This document shows, one piece after another, positions 32,473 to 45,369 of a stretch of 64,000 nucleotides of DNA. The stretch spans positions 248,001-312,000 of the forward strand of contig NZ_RDFA01000004.1 of assembly GCF_004118325.1 (NCBI RefSeq), written 5' to 3'. The notes under the pieces were generated by a model. The model worked only from the letters and a program-made list of their open reading frames with translations, ran no database searches and was not told where the DNA came from. The position numbers were made by a program, and so were the translations under genes. This DNA is from Halorientalis pallida. GTDB lineage: Archaea > Halobacteriota > Halobacteria > Halobacteriales > Haloarculaceae. Within the stretch, counting starts at the first letter, position 1, and each line of letters opens with the position of its first letter.

Positions 32473-32505
32473 CCGCGAGCGCCCGTGGCGCTCGCGGCAG
32501 TTTTT
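32473..32505 (+). terminator. hairpin plus T-run terminator
   Basis: ccgcgagcgcc-cgt-ggcgctcgcgg is a perfect 11-bp stem with a 3-nt loop at 32473-32497, followed by cag and ttttt. It suits termination of the methyltransferase transcript. Confidence 0.65.
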
Positions 32506-32518
32506 CCCCACGTTTTTG

Positions 32519-32551
32519 CAAACGGGGGTGCGTGCCGCGCACCCCCGTTTG
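32519..32551. terminator. perfect 14-bp hairpin with flanking T/A runs
   Basis: caaacgggggtgcg (32519-32532) pairs with cgcacccccgtttg (32538-32551) around a 5-nt loop. A ttttt run lies on the left and an aaaaa run on the right, so it can serve both convergent genes; thi4 ends 17 nt beyond it. Confidence 0.7.
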
Positions 32552-32567
32552 TAAAAAGTGGGTGCCG

Positions 32568-35461
<2,894 letters not shown>

Positions 35462-35469
<8 letters not shown>

Positions 35470-37927
35470 TCCAGCCGTCGAGACTCGACGTCGTGCGTTC
35501 GACGGCCCGTATCAGGTGGTCGGTGTCGATATGTGCGTCGGCCCGCATCGCCGTCCGGGCGGCGTTCTCCGCGACGAGTTCCAGGTCGCTGGCCGCGTAC
35601 CCCTCGGTCCGCTCGACCACGGTCGCCCAGTCGAGGTCGTCGGCCAGCGGCCGGTCCCGGAGGTGGACGCCGAGAATCTCGCGGCGGGCGTCGTCGTCCG
35701 GGGGGGGCACCTCGATGCGCTCGTCGAACCGACCCGACCGCCGGATCGCGCCGTCGATGTCTTCGAGCAGGTTGGTCGCGCCGACGACCACCACGTCCTC
35801 GCCAACGTCTTCGAGTTCCGCGAGCAACTGGTTGACCATCTGCTGCTCGCTGGTGTTCATCCCACCGGTCCGGTTGCCGGCGATGGCGTCGATCTCGTCG
35901 ACGAAGAGGACACAGGGCGCGTTGGCCTCGGCGATGGCGAACAGGTCCGCGACGTTCTGTGCCGGCTTGCCCATCCACTTGCTCGTGAGGTCGGCGGGCG
36001 TCACGTCGAGGAAACTGTGGCCGAGTTCGCCGGCCAGCGCGGTCGCCATGTAGGTCTTCCCACAGCCCGGCGGGCCGTGGAGCAGGAGGCCGTTCAGTAC
36101 GTCCAGCCCGTAGTCCTCGAACCGGTCGGGGTCGTCGAGGGGTTCGATCACCGTCTCCTCGAGGCGGGCCTTCAGGTCGGCCATCCCACCCACGTCGTCG
36201 AAGTCGATGCCGGGATCCGGGTCGACCAGCGAGCGGGCGTTCAGGTCCGCGCTGTCGGGCTGTTCGACGTGATCCTCGGCGTCTTCCGGCCCGCTCCAGT
36301 CGGGGATCGAGGAGTCGAGTTCCTCGGCCGCCGCGAGCAGGTGTGACTCGTCGATGTCCTCGCCGGCACGCAGCGCCTTCCGGGCGGCGTTCTCCGCGAT
36401 CAGTTCGAGGTCGCTGGCCGCGTAGCCCGCCGTCTTCTCGACGACGCTCTCCAGGTCGATGGCCTCGGCCGTGGGGCGGCCGGCGAGGTGGACTTCGACG
36501 ATCTCGCGGCGGGCGTCGGTGTCCGGCGGCGGGACCTCGACCCGCTCGTCGAACCGGCCCGACCGCCGGATCGCCCCGTCCACGTCGTCCACGAGGTTGG
36601 TCGCGCCCATCACGACCACGTCGTCGTCGCTGGCGTCCTCCAGTTCCGTCAGCAACTGGTTGACCATCTGCTGTTCGCTGGAGTTCATGTTCGCGTCGCC
36701 GTCGCGGGTGCCCGCGATGGCGTCGATCTCGTCGATGAATAGCAGGCAGGGCTGGTTGGCACGAGCGATCTCGAACAGTTCCTGCACCTTCTGGGCGGGT
36801 TCGCCCATGTACTTGCTCGTCAGGTCGGCCGGGCTGATCTCGACGAAGTCGTGGCCCACTTCGCCCGCGAGCGCCTCCGCGATGTAGGTCTTCCCACAGC
36901 CCGGCGGCCCGTGCAGGAGGACGCCGTTGACGACGCCGATACCGTACTCCTCGAAGGCCGCGGGGTCTTCGAGCGGGCGAACTACCTTGTGCCGGAGCCG
37001 CTCCTTGAGGTCGTCCATCCCGCCCACGTCGCCGAAGCCCCGTTCGACCTGTCGGGTGACCAGCGACTCGGCGTCCATCTCGACGCCGTCGGGCTGGACG
37101 ATCCCGTCCTCGCCGTCCGCGCCGTCGCCACCGAACGACCGGTCGGGCGAACGGTCCGGAGTTCGGTCCTGGCCGTCGTTCGACCGGTCCTCAGAGAGCT
37201 GTTTCTGGACCCGATCTAGCGACAGGTCGTAGCCGTACTCGGCCAGCCGGGTCGGATCGTCCGCGATGAACTCCGAGAGCCAGCCGTGGCGCTCGAACTC
37301 CCGTTCGCTGGCGTCGGGCTCGCGGAACGCGAGCATGATCGCGTGATCGGCCGTCTCGCCGCGGTACTCCGCGAGCCAGAAGGGGAGATAGACCCGCGTG
37401 ACCTCCGTCACCTCGTCGAACCCGCCGGGATCGAACTCGCCGGGGAGACCGTATTTCTCGCGGAGTTTCCGGAGGAACACGTCGGCCTGGTCGCCCCGGC
37501 CGGCGTCGCGCTGGCGCGCCCAGTCCGCGACTCGCTCGGGGATGAGATCGCCGGCGGTGTCGTTGTCGACCTGGAACTGGAGGAGGACGGACGGGCCGAG
37601 GCCCGGGCCGTCGCCGAAGTCGTAGTCCCCCGTCGCGACGTTCAGCAACCGGCCGGCCTCCTCGGCGTAGCGGGAGACGTGTTCGTCGTTGTCCGCCCAG
37701 AGTCCGTCGAGGAAGACGGTGTCCTCGCGTTCCTCGCTCCCGAACCACCGGCCCTCGCCCGACTCGTAGCGGACGGTGACCCGGAACACGGGATAGAACA
37801 CGCGGTGGAGGCGTTCGAGGCGTTCGGCCTCGTCGAAGGGCGTGAGCGTCCGGTCTTCCAGTACGTCCCGCACGTTCTCGGCGTCGGGGAGGCGGTGATC
37901 CACGTAGATGTACGGCGGCAGCGACAT
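35462..37927 (-). CDS. tandem AAA+ ATPase (CDC48-like D1-D2) with unrecognised N-terminal domain
   Basis: An 821-aa protein with two intact AAA+ modules. D1: Walker A GPPGCGKT at 340-347, Walker B LLFIDEID ending about 402, sensor GATN, Arg finger IRRSGRFDER, pore-loop aromatic Tyr373 in SKYMGEP. D2: GPPGCGKT 618-625, LFVDEID 674-680, pore-loop Trp651 in SKWMGKP. This suggests a two-ring threading unfoldase or remodeler. Residues 1-250 are not the CDC48 N-domain: they start LPPYIYVDHRLPDAENVRD, with FYPVFRVTVRYESGEG and VTRVYLPFWLAEYRG, a beta-rich domain I cannot name. A charged linker (250-285) follows. It starts on the stop of the phosphopantothenate synthetase gene. Confidence 0.9.
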
Positions 37928-38673
37928 CAGAGACCACCGCTTCGGATGGCGTCTTCGGCCGCCGACAGCGCCGCCTCGCGGTCGAAGTCGTCGACGATCC
38001 GGTCGAGTTCGTCGCGGGAGGCCTCCTGCAGGTCACGGGCGTGGTCGGTGATGCCCGGCACCGCACGGATGATGTTGTCGACGATGGGGACCGTCGCGGT
38101 CTGTGCCGACCGGGAGAGCGGGTTCAGGTCGATCACGAGTTCGGTCTTGCCCATCTCCGCGAGGGCTTCGGCGCGGTCGCCGTCTTCGAGTGGGACCAGC
38201 ACCACGTCGGCGTCGCCGATGCCGTCGGCGTCGACCTTCGCACGCTCGTGGTCGAGGCCGGGAATCCGGCCGTCGGCGTCGAGGCCTTTCACGTCGTCCG
38301 CGCCGTGGTCACGGAGGTGATCGGCGATGCGTTCCATGCGTTCTTCGGTGCGGTTGAACAGGTTGACTTCAAGGTCCGCGCCGGTCGCGTCCCCCAACTC
38401 GACCAGTTCACCGGGCACGAGGGCGGCGGCGTTGCCGTTGACCGAGAGGACCGGGTGGTCCGCGCGCAGAAGGTGGGCGGCCGCGGCGCGTTCGGCCCGG
38501 TCGGCGCTCTCGGTGGTGCGCTCGCCGAGCAGGTAGTCGTAGGCCTCCCCTCGTCCCTGTGCGATCAGCCCCTGTCGAGAGGTGATCCCCAGATCGACCC
38601 CGTGTTCGATCCGGTGTCGAGTCAGCAGCGACTCGTAGCGGGGGTGGCTCTCCGGCACGTCGATCTCGTCCAT
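37927..38673 (-). CDS. 4-phosphopantoate--beta-alanine ligase (phosphopantothenate synthetase)
   Basis: A 248-aa archaeal enzyme that joins 4-phosphopantoate and beta-alanine with ATP to make 4'-phosphopantothenate, replacing the bacterial PanC/CoaA route to CoA. Typical motifs: HRIEHGVDLGITSRQGLIAQGRGEAYDYLLG (in parts HGVDLGITSRQGLIAQ and GEAYDYLLGE), ADHPVLSVNGNAAALVPGE, and the C-terminal ELVIDLNPLSRSAQTATVPIVDN (in part IDLNPLSRSAQTA). Its partner, pantoate kinase, lies 3 kb upstream on the same strand. The stop overlaps the AAA+ start by 1 nt, so both are made from one message. Confidence 0.92.
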   Translation of the reverse strand: MDEIDVPESHPRYESLLTRHRIEHGVDLGITSRQGLIAQGRGEAYDYLLGERTTESADRAERAAAAHLLRADHPVLSVNGNAAALVPGELVELGDATGADLEVNLFNRTEERMERIADHLRDHGADDVKGLDADGRIPGLDHERAKVDADGIGDADVVLVPLEDGDRAEALAEMGKTELVIDLNPLSRSAQTATVPIVDNIIRAVPGITDHARDLQEASRDELDRIVDDFDREAALSAAEDAIRSGGL

Positions 38674-38752
38674 ACTCGATCACGTTGTCGCTGGTGTAAA
38701 AAATCGCCCGGTGCGCCGGCGAAACGAACCGTTCCTCGCCGCCCGCCCGGAC

Positions 38753-41641
38753 TCAGGCCTGGCTCTCGGTCGCGGCGTCGGGGCCGAACTCCCGGAGGCC
38801 GCCAAGCGCCGCTCGGGCCTCACGGCGCGTCGGGTAGGTCCGCTTGCTCTCGGCGACGGTGCTGCCGTCGGTGTCGACCAGCCGCCAGCGCCAGCCGTCC
38901 TCGTCACCTTCGTGGAGTTCGAATGCGGGCGACTCGATCTCCAGCAGACTCGCCGTCGTCAACACGTCCCGGACCGACGCGAGCGCGCGCTCGGCCGCGC
39001 TTCGGGTGTCGAAGGTCGGGCCGCTGACGCCGACGGTGTTGCCCGCGGTGTCGACGAACCGCCAGATCCAGCCGTCCTGACGCTCGGTGACCTCGAACGC
39101 CGCCAGGTCGAAGTCGAGCAGGCCCGCGCCGCCGGCGAGTTCGCGGGCCCGCGAGAGGTCGACTCGCGCGCTCTCGCGGCTCTCGTGGGTCCGGGCCCCG
39201 ACCGCCAGCGTCGCCCGGTCGGGATCGACCAGCCGCCACCGCCACGCGTCGGTCCCGCTGTCCTCGTCGGTGACCGTTTCGAGTCGAAACGCGGCGGGGT
39301 CGACCGCGAAGACGCTCGCGCCGCCGGTGTTGTCCCGGACGAGCCGGGCGGTCGTCGCCACGGCGTCACGGGACGGGAACTGTTCGGTGCCGACCGCCAG
39401 CGGCTCGCGCTCGCGGTCGACGATCTCCCACTCCCAGGCCTCGCCCTCCTCGCCCTCGGTGACCGAAAAGCGGATCGCGATGTCCTCCACGGTGTGGACG
39501 GCCGCGTCGGCGGCGAAGTCCGCGACGGATTCGGCGGCCGCGGTGGCGCTCTCCCGGTCGGTGAAGCCGCCGAGACTCCGGGCGATGGTGCTCCCGTCGG
39601 GATGGATCAGCCGCCAGCACCACTGGCGGCGTTCGCCCTCGCCGACGTACACCTGGAAGAGGGCGGCGTCCATCCGCCGCGTCTCGGCCTCGGGAGCCAG
39701 CAGGGAGAGCGCGTCCATCGCCTCGCGGGCGGTCTCGTCGCTGTCGTAGCGGCCGGGGCTGGTCGCCAGCGTCTCGCCGCTGGCGTCGACCAGTCGCCAG
39801 TGCCACTCCGATTCGGCCTCGTACAGCTCCAGCGCGGCGCTGCCGATCTCGACCAGATCGGCCTCGGGCGCGTGCTGTTTCATGGTGCTCATCGCCGCGG
39901 CGGCGTCCTCGCGGGACGCGTGTTCCTGCCCGCTGTCGGAGACGACGCTCCCGTCGGCGTCGACCAGCCGCCAGTTCCACCCGCCGTCGTCGGCCTCGTA
40001 GAGGTGGAACGCGGCGCTGTCGAACTCGATGCGGTCGGCGGTCTCGATCTCTTCACGCAGTTGCTCGACGGCCGCCCGGGCGTCGTCCGGGCCCTCGAAC
40101 GTCGCGCTGGCCGGACTGCGCGCGACTGTCTCGCGGTCCTCGGTGACCAGCCGCCAGGCCCACTGGTCCCCCTCGGGGTATATTTCGTACTCGGCGTCGT
40201 CGAGTTCGACGACTGGCGCGTCCGCGACGACCCCCTTGACGCGCCCGACGACCGAGCGCCCGCTCTCCTCGGAGGGGACCGCGCCCTCACTGCGGGCGAC
40301 CACTTCGTCGTCGCCGTCGACCAGTCGCCAGCGCCAGCCCCCCTCGTCGCCCTCGACGATCTCGTAGGCTGGCGAGCCCGATTCGAGGAACGGCATGTCG
40401 ATGGCCCCCGCCATGATCCGCCGCACTGAGCTCTCGACTGCGTCCCGGCTCTCGAACTCGTCGCTGGCCTCGGCGATGGTCTCGTCGTCGGCGTCGACCA
40501 GTTCCCAGCGCCACGTGTCGTCGGCCTCGATCAGCTCGAAGCCGACCCCTTCGACGTCCATCACCGGCGACTCCCGGGCGGCCTCCCGGATCGACCGGAC
40601 CGACGCCTCGGCGTCGTCGCGGTCCTCGTAGGCCCGTGGCCCCTCGCCGAGGACGCCCCGGTTCTCGTCGACCAGCCGCCAGCGCCAGTCCGAACCGTCG
40701 CCGTAGACTTCGAACGCACCCTCGTCCACGTCCAGCAGGGAGGCGCCGGGCCCGTGTTCTTTCAGCAGGTTCACCGCACTCTCTGCCTTCTCGCGGTCGG
40801 CGTAGCGGCCGTCGCTGTCGGCCAGCACGACGCCGTCCTCGTCGACCAGCGTCCAGCGGGCAGTCGACCCGCGGTCTTCCCCCTCCTCGCGGTACAGGCG
40901 GAAGGCGGCGTGGTTGATCTCCAGCAGGCTGGCGCCGGCCACCTTCGCCTTGATGTCTTCGAGGGCAGTCTCGGCGTCGGCCTGGCTCTCGTAGGCCCGG
41001 GTCCCGTCGGCGACGGCCGCCTGCTCGACGAACCACCAGTGCCAGCCGGACTCACCCGGGAAGACCGCGAACACGCCGTCGCGGTCGGCCTCCCCGACCA
41101 GTACGTCCGAGACGCGGGCCTCCGCGTCGTCCTCGACGACCCACCCCATCGCGGCCGCGTCCTCGTCGGCCAGGAAGTAACTCCGCCGCCCGGTCACCAC
41201 GGGCACCAGCGCGGCGACCAGCGTCAGAATGGCCAGTCCGCCGCCGTAGCCAGTGAGGAAGAGCTGCCCGTTCGTCGTTCCGACCCCCCACCGACCCGGG
41301 AAGATCCGCAGAAAGTACCCGACCGCGGCGACGGCGACGAGCGCGCCGAGTACCGCCACCAGCACCGCGCGTCGGCGAAGGGGCAACTGGAGGACGGTTC
41401 CCAGCAGGAAGACGGGGAATCCGGCCGCCGCGAGCACCAGCGTGAGTTCCGAGACCGCCACTGGAGCGAGCCCGAGTAGTCCCGTCCGGCCGGCGGCGAA
41501 CACCACGGCGGCGGCGAGCATTGCGATCAGTCCGACCACCAGCACCCAGTAGCCGTACACCTCGAGTTTCGTCCGTGCCTCCCCCATGTACTCGTCGTAG
41601 AATCCGTAGAAGACGCTGTCCGGCTGCGATCCCGTTGCCAT
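38753..41641 (-). CDS. membrane protein with 13 DUF1508-like repeats
   Basis: A 962-aa protein. Four membrane spans lie within residues 25-165 (WVLVVGLIAMLAAAVVFAAG, LVLAAAGFPVFLLGTVLQL, LVAVLGALVAVAAVGYFL, GLAILTLVAALVPVV). From about 205 to the end I count 13 tandem units of about 50-58 residues, each of the form AFEVYxxxxxWRWRLVDxxGxxxA, then a short helix with E/D-A-A. This matches DUF1508 (YegP-like) domains, normally found singly or in pairs, function unknown. ATG 41641 is chosen since it begins the acidic N-terminus just before span 1. Flanked by the two archaeal CoA-pathway genes on the same strand. Likely a membrane-anchored scaffold; role unknown. Confidence 0.85.
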   Translation of the reverse strand: MATGSQPDSVFYGFYDEYMGEARTKLEVYGYWVLVVGLIAMLAAAVVFAAGRTGLLGLAPVAVSELTLVLAAAGFPVFLLGTVLQLPLRRRAVLVAVLGALVAVAAVGYFLRIFPGRWGVGTTNGQLFLTGYGGGLAILTLVAALVPVVTGRRSYFLADEDAAAMGWVVEDDAEARVSDVLVGEADRDGVFAVFPGESGWHWWFVEQAAVADGTRAYESQADAETALEDIKAKVAGASLLEINHAAFRLYREEGEDRGSTARWTLVDEDGVVLADSDGRYADREKAESAVNLLKEHGPGASLLDVDEGAFEVYGDGSDWRWRLVDENRGVLGEGPRAYEDRDDAEASVRSIREAARESPVMDVEGVGFELIEADDTWRWELVDADDETIAEASDEFESRDAVESSVRRIMAGAIDMPFLESGSPAYEIVEGDEGGWRWRLVDGDDEVVARSEGAVPSEESGRSVVGRVKGVVADAPVVELDDAEYEIYPEGDQWAWRLVTEDRETVARSPASATFEGPDDARAAVEQLREEIETADRIEFDSAAFHLYEADDGGWNWRLVDADGSVVSDSGQEHASREDAAAAMSTMKQHAPEADLVEIGSAALELYEAESEWHWRLVDASGETLATSPGRYDSDETAREAMDALSLLAPEAETRRMDAALFQVYVGEGERRQWCWRLIHPDGSTIARSLGGFTDRESATAAAESVADFAADAAVHTVEDIAIRFSVTEGEEGEAWEWEIVDREREPLAVGTEQFPSRDAVATTARLVRDNTGGASVFAVDPAAFRLETVTDEDSGTDAWRWRLVDPDRATLAVGARTHESRESARVDLSRARELAGGAGLLDFDLAAFEVTERQDGWIWRFVDTAGNTVGVSGPTFDTRSAAERALASVRDVLTTASLLEIESPAFELHEGDEDGWRWRLVDTDGSTVAESKRTYPTRREARAALGGLREFGPDAATESQA

Positions 41642-41720
41642 TGGTACAGTTCGACGTTGGACCACTCGCTACCTTAAACGTGTGGTTAGTTCACACGTCC
41701 CTCAGCGACTGAGAACGCCG

Positions 41721-42548
41721 CTATTCGAGCAACCGCGCGCCTGTCGGGTCGATCCGGCAGGTCGACGGGTCGTAGCCGGCCGCCGAGAGCCCACCGTCGG
41801 TGGAGAACACGGTCTTTCCGAGCATCGCCATCGACGCGTCGCCGCCGGCCTCGTTCACGTCGAGGATGACCTCCCGTACCTCGGGCGTGAGGAGTTCGGC
41901 CTCGCGGGCGAACTGGCGGGACGCGCGCATGAACGACGACAGCGTGGGCTCTTCGACGACCCGGGAGAGGCTCCGCTTGCCGGCACGATCCAGGAGTTCG
42001 GTGTCGCCGGAGATGACGTCCTCCGTCGAGAGTTCGCCCAGTGTGTGGTACTCGACGGGGCCGCGAGCGGGGATGGCGTCCAGCAGGTTGTCCTGGGGTC
42101 CGCCGGGTTCCAGCCGGATCGGGACGCCGCCGCGGGCCTGGGCCACCACGTCGCCAAGCCCCGTCCCCGCCTGCACCTCCGCGCCGTGGGCGATGGTGAC
42201 GAGTTCGTTCTCGGAGAGCCGGCGGTCGAACGCGTCGTTGACCGCAAGGGCGGTGCCGAGCGCCATCGCGCCGGAGACGCCGAAGCCCGATCCGATGGGC
42301 AGGGGCGTCTGCCCGTCGACGCGAGCGGTCGCCTGCAGGGTATCGAGGACCGTCTCCACCGCCTCCATCTCGACGGGCACGTCGTTACAGCGTACGCTCG
42401 TCTCCTCGGCCGGGCGCACGGTCACCGTGACGCCGTCGGAGAGGGTCAGCCCCGCGCCCTGTGATCCCGCTTTGGTCGGATCGTCGTCCCGGTGGATGGT
42501 GAAAAAGCCGGTCACGTGGCCCGGGACGAACGCGTCGGCTTCAGTCAT
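41721..42548 (-). CDS. pantoate kinase (GHMP family)
   Basis: A 275-aa GHMP kinase that phosphorylates pantoate for the archaeal CoA route. The N-terminal AFVPGHVTGFFTIH, ATP loop LPIGSGFGVSGAMALG (about residues 84-99) and third GHMP motif GGDASMAMLGKTVFS are all visible; GTGLGDVVAQARGG is typical of pantoate kinase. ATG 42548 fits the family N-terminus. Acts directly before the ligase at 37.9 kb, both in one orientation with only the 13-repeat gene between them. Confidence 0.92.
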   Translation of the reverse strand: MTEADAFVPGHVTGFFTIHRDDDPTKAGSQGAGLTLSDGVTVTVRPAEETSVRCNDVPVEMEAVETVLDTLQATARVDGQTPLPIGSGFGVSGAMALGTALAVNDAFDRRLSENELVTIAHGAEVQAGTGLGDVVAQARGGVPIRLEPGGPQDNLLDAIPARGPVEYHTLGELSTEDVISGDTELLDRAGKRSLSRVVEEPTLSSFMRASRQFAREAELLTPEVREVILDVNEAGGDASMAMLGKTVFSTDGGLSAAGYDPSTCRIDPTGARLLE

Positions 42549-42621
42549 GCCTCCCGGTCGGGGCCCCGGGCGAATAAAAGGTGGTCGTTACCGGCGTCGG
42601 TGGCGAGTGTGTCCCGGCGAG

Positions 42622-44337
42622 TCACGGTTCGAGCAGTTGGTCGAGGTCCCCCTCGGCGTCGGCGCCCGGGTCGATCTTCGGGACGGTGATCGCGAGTATC
42701 GTTCCGGACGGCTCGTTGGCCTGAAACGTCACGTCGCCGTCCGCGATCTCTGCGCCCCATTTGATCAGCCAGAGTCCGAGGCCGCTGCTGTGCTGGAGTG
42801 CGGTCTCGGTCCCACGCTCGATGACCGACTGCTCGTACTCGTCGATGCCCGGGCCGTCGTCGGCGAACTCGACGGTGACGGTCTCGGCGTATTCTTCGAC
42901 GGTCACCTCGACGCAGGGGTTCGGCCCGTCGTTGTGGACGATCGCGTTGTCGAGCACGTTCGTGAACACCGTCTCGAGGATACCGTCGACGTACACGCCC
43001 GCCGGGACGGGTTCGGACTCGACGGTCGCGGACGGATACCGCTCGGCGATCAGGTCGACACACCCCGCGAGGAGCGTCGAGAGCTCCGAAGCCGCCGTTT
43101 GCTCGCGACTCTGCTCGAACACGTCGAGGATGGCACGGGCTTTCGCGGCCGTCTCCTCGATGTGGTAGGCACCCCGTTTGATCTTGCCGGGGTCACCGGT
43201 TTCGTCGTCGGCTTCGAGCAGTTCGGCGTGACTGACGATCAGGTTCGTGTCCGTCCGGATGTTGTGTCGGAACAGCCGGTTCAACACCTCGTGGCGCTGT
43301 TGGTTCCGGACGTGGTCGCCGATGTCGTGGAAGGAGAAGATCGTCCCGACGGTTCGGTCGTGGCTGTCCGTGATCTCCGTCCGGGTGATGTCGTACAGCG
43401 TGTCGGTGTGGGGACTGTAGACCGTCTCTCTGCCACCCTGGCTTTCGTGCCGTTGGGCCGAGTCACACCGCCGAAAGACGGTTCGGGCTTGCTCGCCGAG
43501 GACCCGTTCCTCTTCGACGCCGAAGACCACCCGCGCGCTGTCGTTCATGTCGACCACGAACCCGTGATCGTCGACGACGACGACGCCTTCCTGCAGCTGG
43601 TCGATGAAGAGTCGCCGGGCGTGTTGCCCGGCCGACGGTGTCGTACTGAACAGCTGGAACTGCGTGACGGCACCGAGGTACGCGACGCCGGAGACGGAGA
43701 ACGCGATGGGCGTCGGATCGAACGCCGGGATCGAGATGACGCCGCCGAGAAAGAGCGCGTTGCTCACCCACGGGGCCAGCGTCCCCAGCAGAATTGCCCC
43801 GCTCTGTCCCCGGAACATCGTCGACTCACACCTGATGAAATCCAGCAGTGGAATCGTCCCGAGGACGCCCAGCAGGTACGTGTATCCCATGACGACCCAG
43901 ACCCAGGGCCCGATAGACCGGTTCAGAAACGTCTGTCCCTGATACACGACGAGTTCCGAGGTCGTGTACAGTAGATCGTGGGCTCGGCTCGTCAGTGCGA
44001 GGGCGATAGTAACGGCGGGAATCACCGAGAGGACGAGGACGTATCGCGGTCGGACGTACTGATCACGGCCGGTGTATTCGAGCGAGAAGAGGAGCCAGGA
44101 GACGGGGATGCTGACGACGCCGATCCAGAGCAGTTCGCTCCAGAGAATCTTCCCCTCGAACGTGGCCAACTGGAGATCGAACAGTGAAAACGCGACCCAG
44201 ATACACTGTCCGACGAACATCCCCAGCAGCGGGATTGCACCGGGTTCGTCCCGCTCACGCCACGCGATGAGCGCCGCGCTGACACCGACGCCGAGGGTGA
44301 CCGCGTAGACGACGGAAAGTGTGTCGATATCCCACAC
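42622..44337 (-). CDS. sensor histidine kinase with 7TM N-terminus and PAS domain
   Basis: A 571-aa membrane kinase. The 7TM domain covers about residues 6-230 (with the SLEYTGRD loop also seen in the 33.6-kb kinase). A PAS domain lies at about 243-345. The dimerisation helix has His358 in NRLFRHNIRTDTNLIVSHAELL (in part LFRHNIRTD), and the HATPase domain has the N box NVLDNAIVHND, G1 ADDGPGID, and G2 SSGLGLWLIKWGAE. Start is GTG 44337, 30 nt after a TATA box, so leaderless. An orphan kinase: no regulator gene beside it. Same architecture as the other kinase, but the phospho-acceptor segment differs, so they are not recent copies. Confidence 0.9.
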   Translation of the reverse strand: MWDIDTLSVVYAVTLGVGVSAALIAWRERDEPGAIPLLGMFVGQCIWVAFSLFDLQLATFEGKILWSELLWIGVVSIPVSWLLFSLEYTGRDQYVRPRYVLVLSVIPAVTIALALTSRAHDLLYTTSELVVYQGQTFLNRSIGPWVWVVMGYTYLLGVLGTIPLLDFIRCESTMFRGQSGAILLGTLAPWVSNALFLGGVISIPAFDPTPIAFSVSGVAYLGAVTQFQLFSTTPSAGQHARRLFIDQLQEGVVVVDDHGFVVDMNDSARVVFGVEEERVLGEQARTVFRRCDSAQRHESQGGRETVYSPHTDTLYDITRTEITDSHDRTVGTIFSFHDIGDHVRNQQRHEVLNRLFRHNIRTDTNLIVSHAELLEADDETGDPGKIKRGAYHIEETAAKARAILDVFEQSREQTAASELSTLLAGCVDLIAERYPSATVESEPVPAGVYVDGILETVFTNVLDNAIVHNDGPNPCVEVTVEEYAETVTVEFADDGPGIDEYEQSVIERGTETALQHSSGLGLWLIKWGAEIADGDVTFQANEPSGTILAITVPKIDPGADAEGDLDQLLEP

Positions 44338-44362
44338 TTTGGAAAGAGAATGGGAGAAATCA

Positions 44363-44371
44363 GTATAAATG
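44363..44371 (-). promoter_or_regulatory. TATA box of the 44337 kinase gene
   Basis: Reads atttatact on the minus strand, centred 30 nt before GTG 44337 within an AT-rich 80-bp intergenic stretch. Confidence 0.6.
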
Positions 44372-44419
44372 TATCTATTGTTTTATGAATATGATAGAGT
44401 TAAAGATGGAGTTAAACTT

Positions 44420-45358
44420 TCACGCCAGCAGTAAGACGACCCAGAGCAGAACGTATGTTACAAAGTGTTCAGATTCGACGAGCTGTGAGAGTCCGGATAG
44501 GTTTTGCCAGCGACCGATCAGTCCGATCACGACGAAGGAGTACCCGGCCCCGACGAGGAGGGGGGCGGTGTGGACGATCCGCAGGTGGTCACCGGCGACG
44601 GCGACCGACAGAAGGCCGATCGTCAGCAGGTTCACCAGGTAGAGCGCCCGCCGGGTCCCGTCGAGTCCGTACAGGACGGGGATCGTGTCGACGCCGATCA
44701 CTTCGTCGCCCTCTCGATCCGGGATGTTCCCGACTTCCGCGAGGACGAACACCCGCAGGAAGAAGTAGGTGAACACGGTCATCGTGGTGAGCGTGACGCC
44801 ACCGCCGGCGAACGCGATCGGGAGGAAAGTGATGGTGACCGCCCACGCCACTGCGATCATCGCCGTGTTGAGTAGGAACTGCTCTTTCAGCCGGTAGAAG
44901 GCCTCGGTGACGCCGTCGAACCAGTTGGCAGCGTAGAACACCCAGAAGAGCCCGGGAAGTAGCGTCAGCGCCAGCGAGAGTGGACCGCCGAGCGCCGCGA
45001 TCGTGACGGCCAGTCCGTACGCCCCCGCGGCCAGCGGATAGAGAAAGCGCTCGAACCGACGGACGAACGCCGCCTTCCGGCGGTCCGTGAGGGCGTCCGT
45101 CTCCACGTCGGTGATGCGGTCGTTCGCGTACACGGCGAAGGTGACCAGACCGACGACGGGCGGCGCCGGGTTCGGCGGGACCTCCAACACCAGCATCGCG
45201 ACGCCGACCTCCGTCGTCGCGAGAACGGCGACGTACACGGAACTGTACTGGAACACCCGCCACGCACGACACAGCGCCCGCCACACGGTCGCGATCACCC
45301 GACCGTGCTGTTTCGATGTCTGTTCGATCTCTCCGGATCTGTATTCTTCTTTTGCCAT
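44420..45358 (-). CDS. UbiA family prenyltransferase
   Basis: A 312-aa membrane prenyltransferase with about eight spans. Both Asp-rich motifs are present: ANDRITDVETDALTDRR (first, about residues 78-94) and GNIPDREGDEVIGVDT (second), which bind Mg and the prenyl diphosphate. Haloarchaea use UbiA enzymes for digeranylgeranylglyceryl phosphate, menaquinone and bacterioruberin precursors; sequence alone does not settle which. No quinone or carotenoid gene is adjacent. The ATG lies 25 nt after a TATA box (leaderless) framed by an inverted repeat. Confidence 0.88.
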   Translation of the reverse strand: MAKEEYRSGEIEQTSKQHGRVIATVWRALCRAWRVFQYSSVYVAVLATTEVGVAMLVLEVPPNPAPPVVGLVTFAVYANDRITDVETDALTDRRKAAFVRRFERFLYPLAAGAYGLAVTIAALGGPLSLALTLLPGLFWVFYAANWFDGVTEAFYRLKEQFLLNTAMIAVAWAVTITFLPIAFAGGGVTLTTMTVFTYFFLRVFVLAEVGNIPDREGDEVIGVDTIPVLYGLDGTRRALYLVNLLTIGLLSVAVAGDHLRIVHTAPLLVGAGYSFVVIGLIGRWQNLSGLSQLVESEHFVTYVLLWVVLLLA

Positions 45359-45369
45359 TTATCTGTCAT

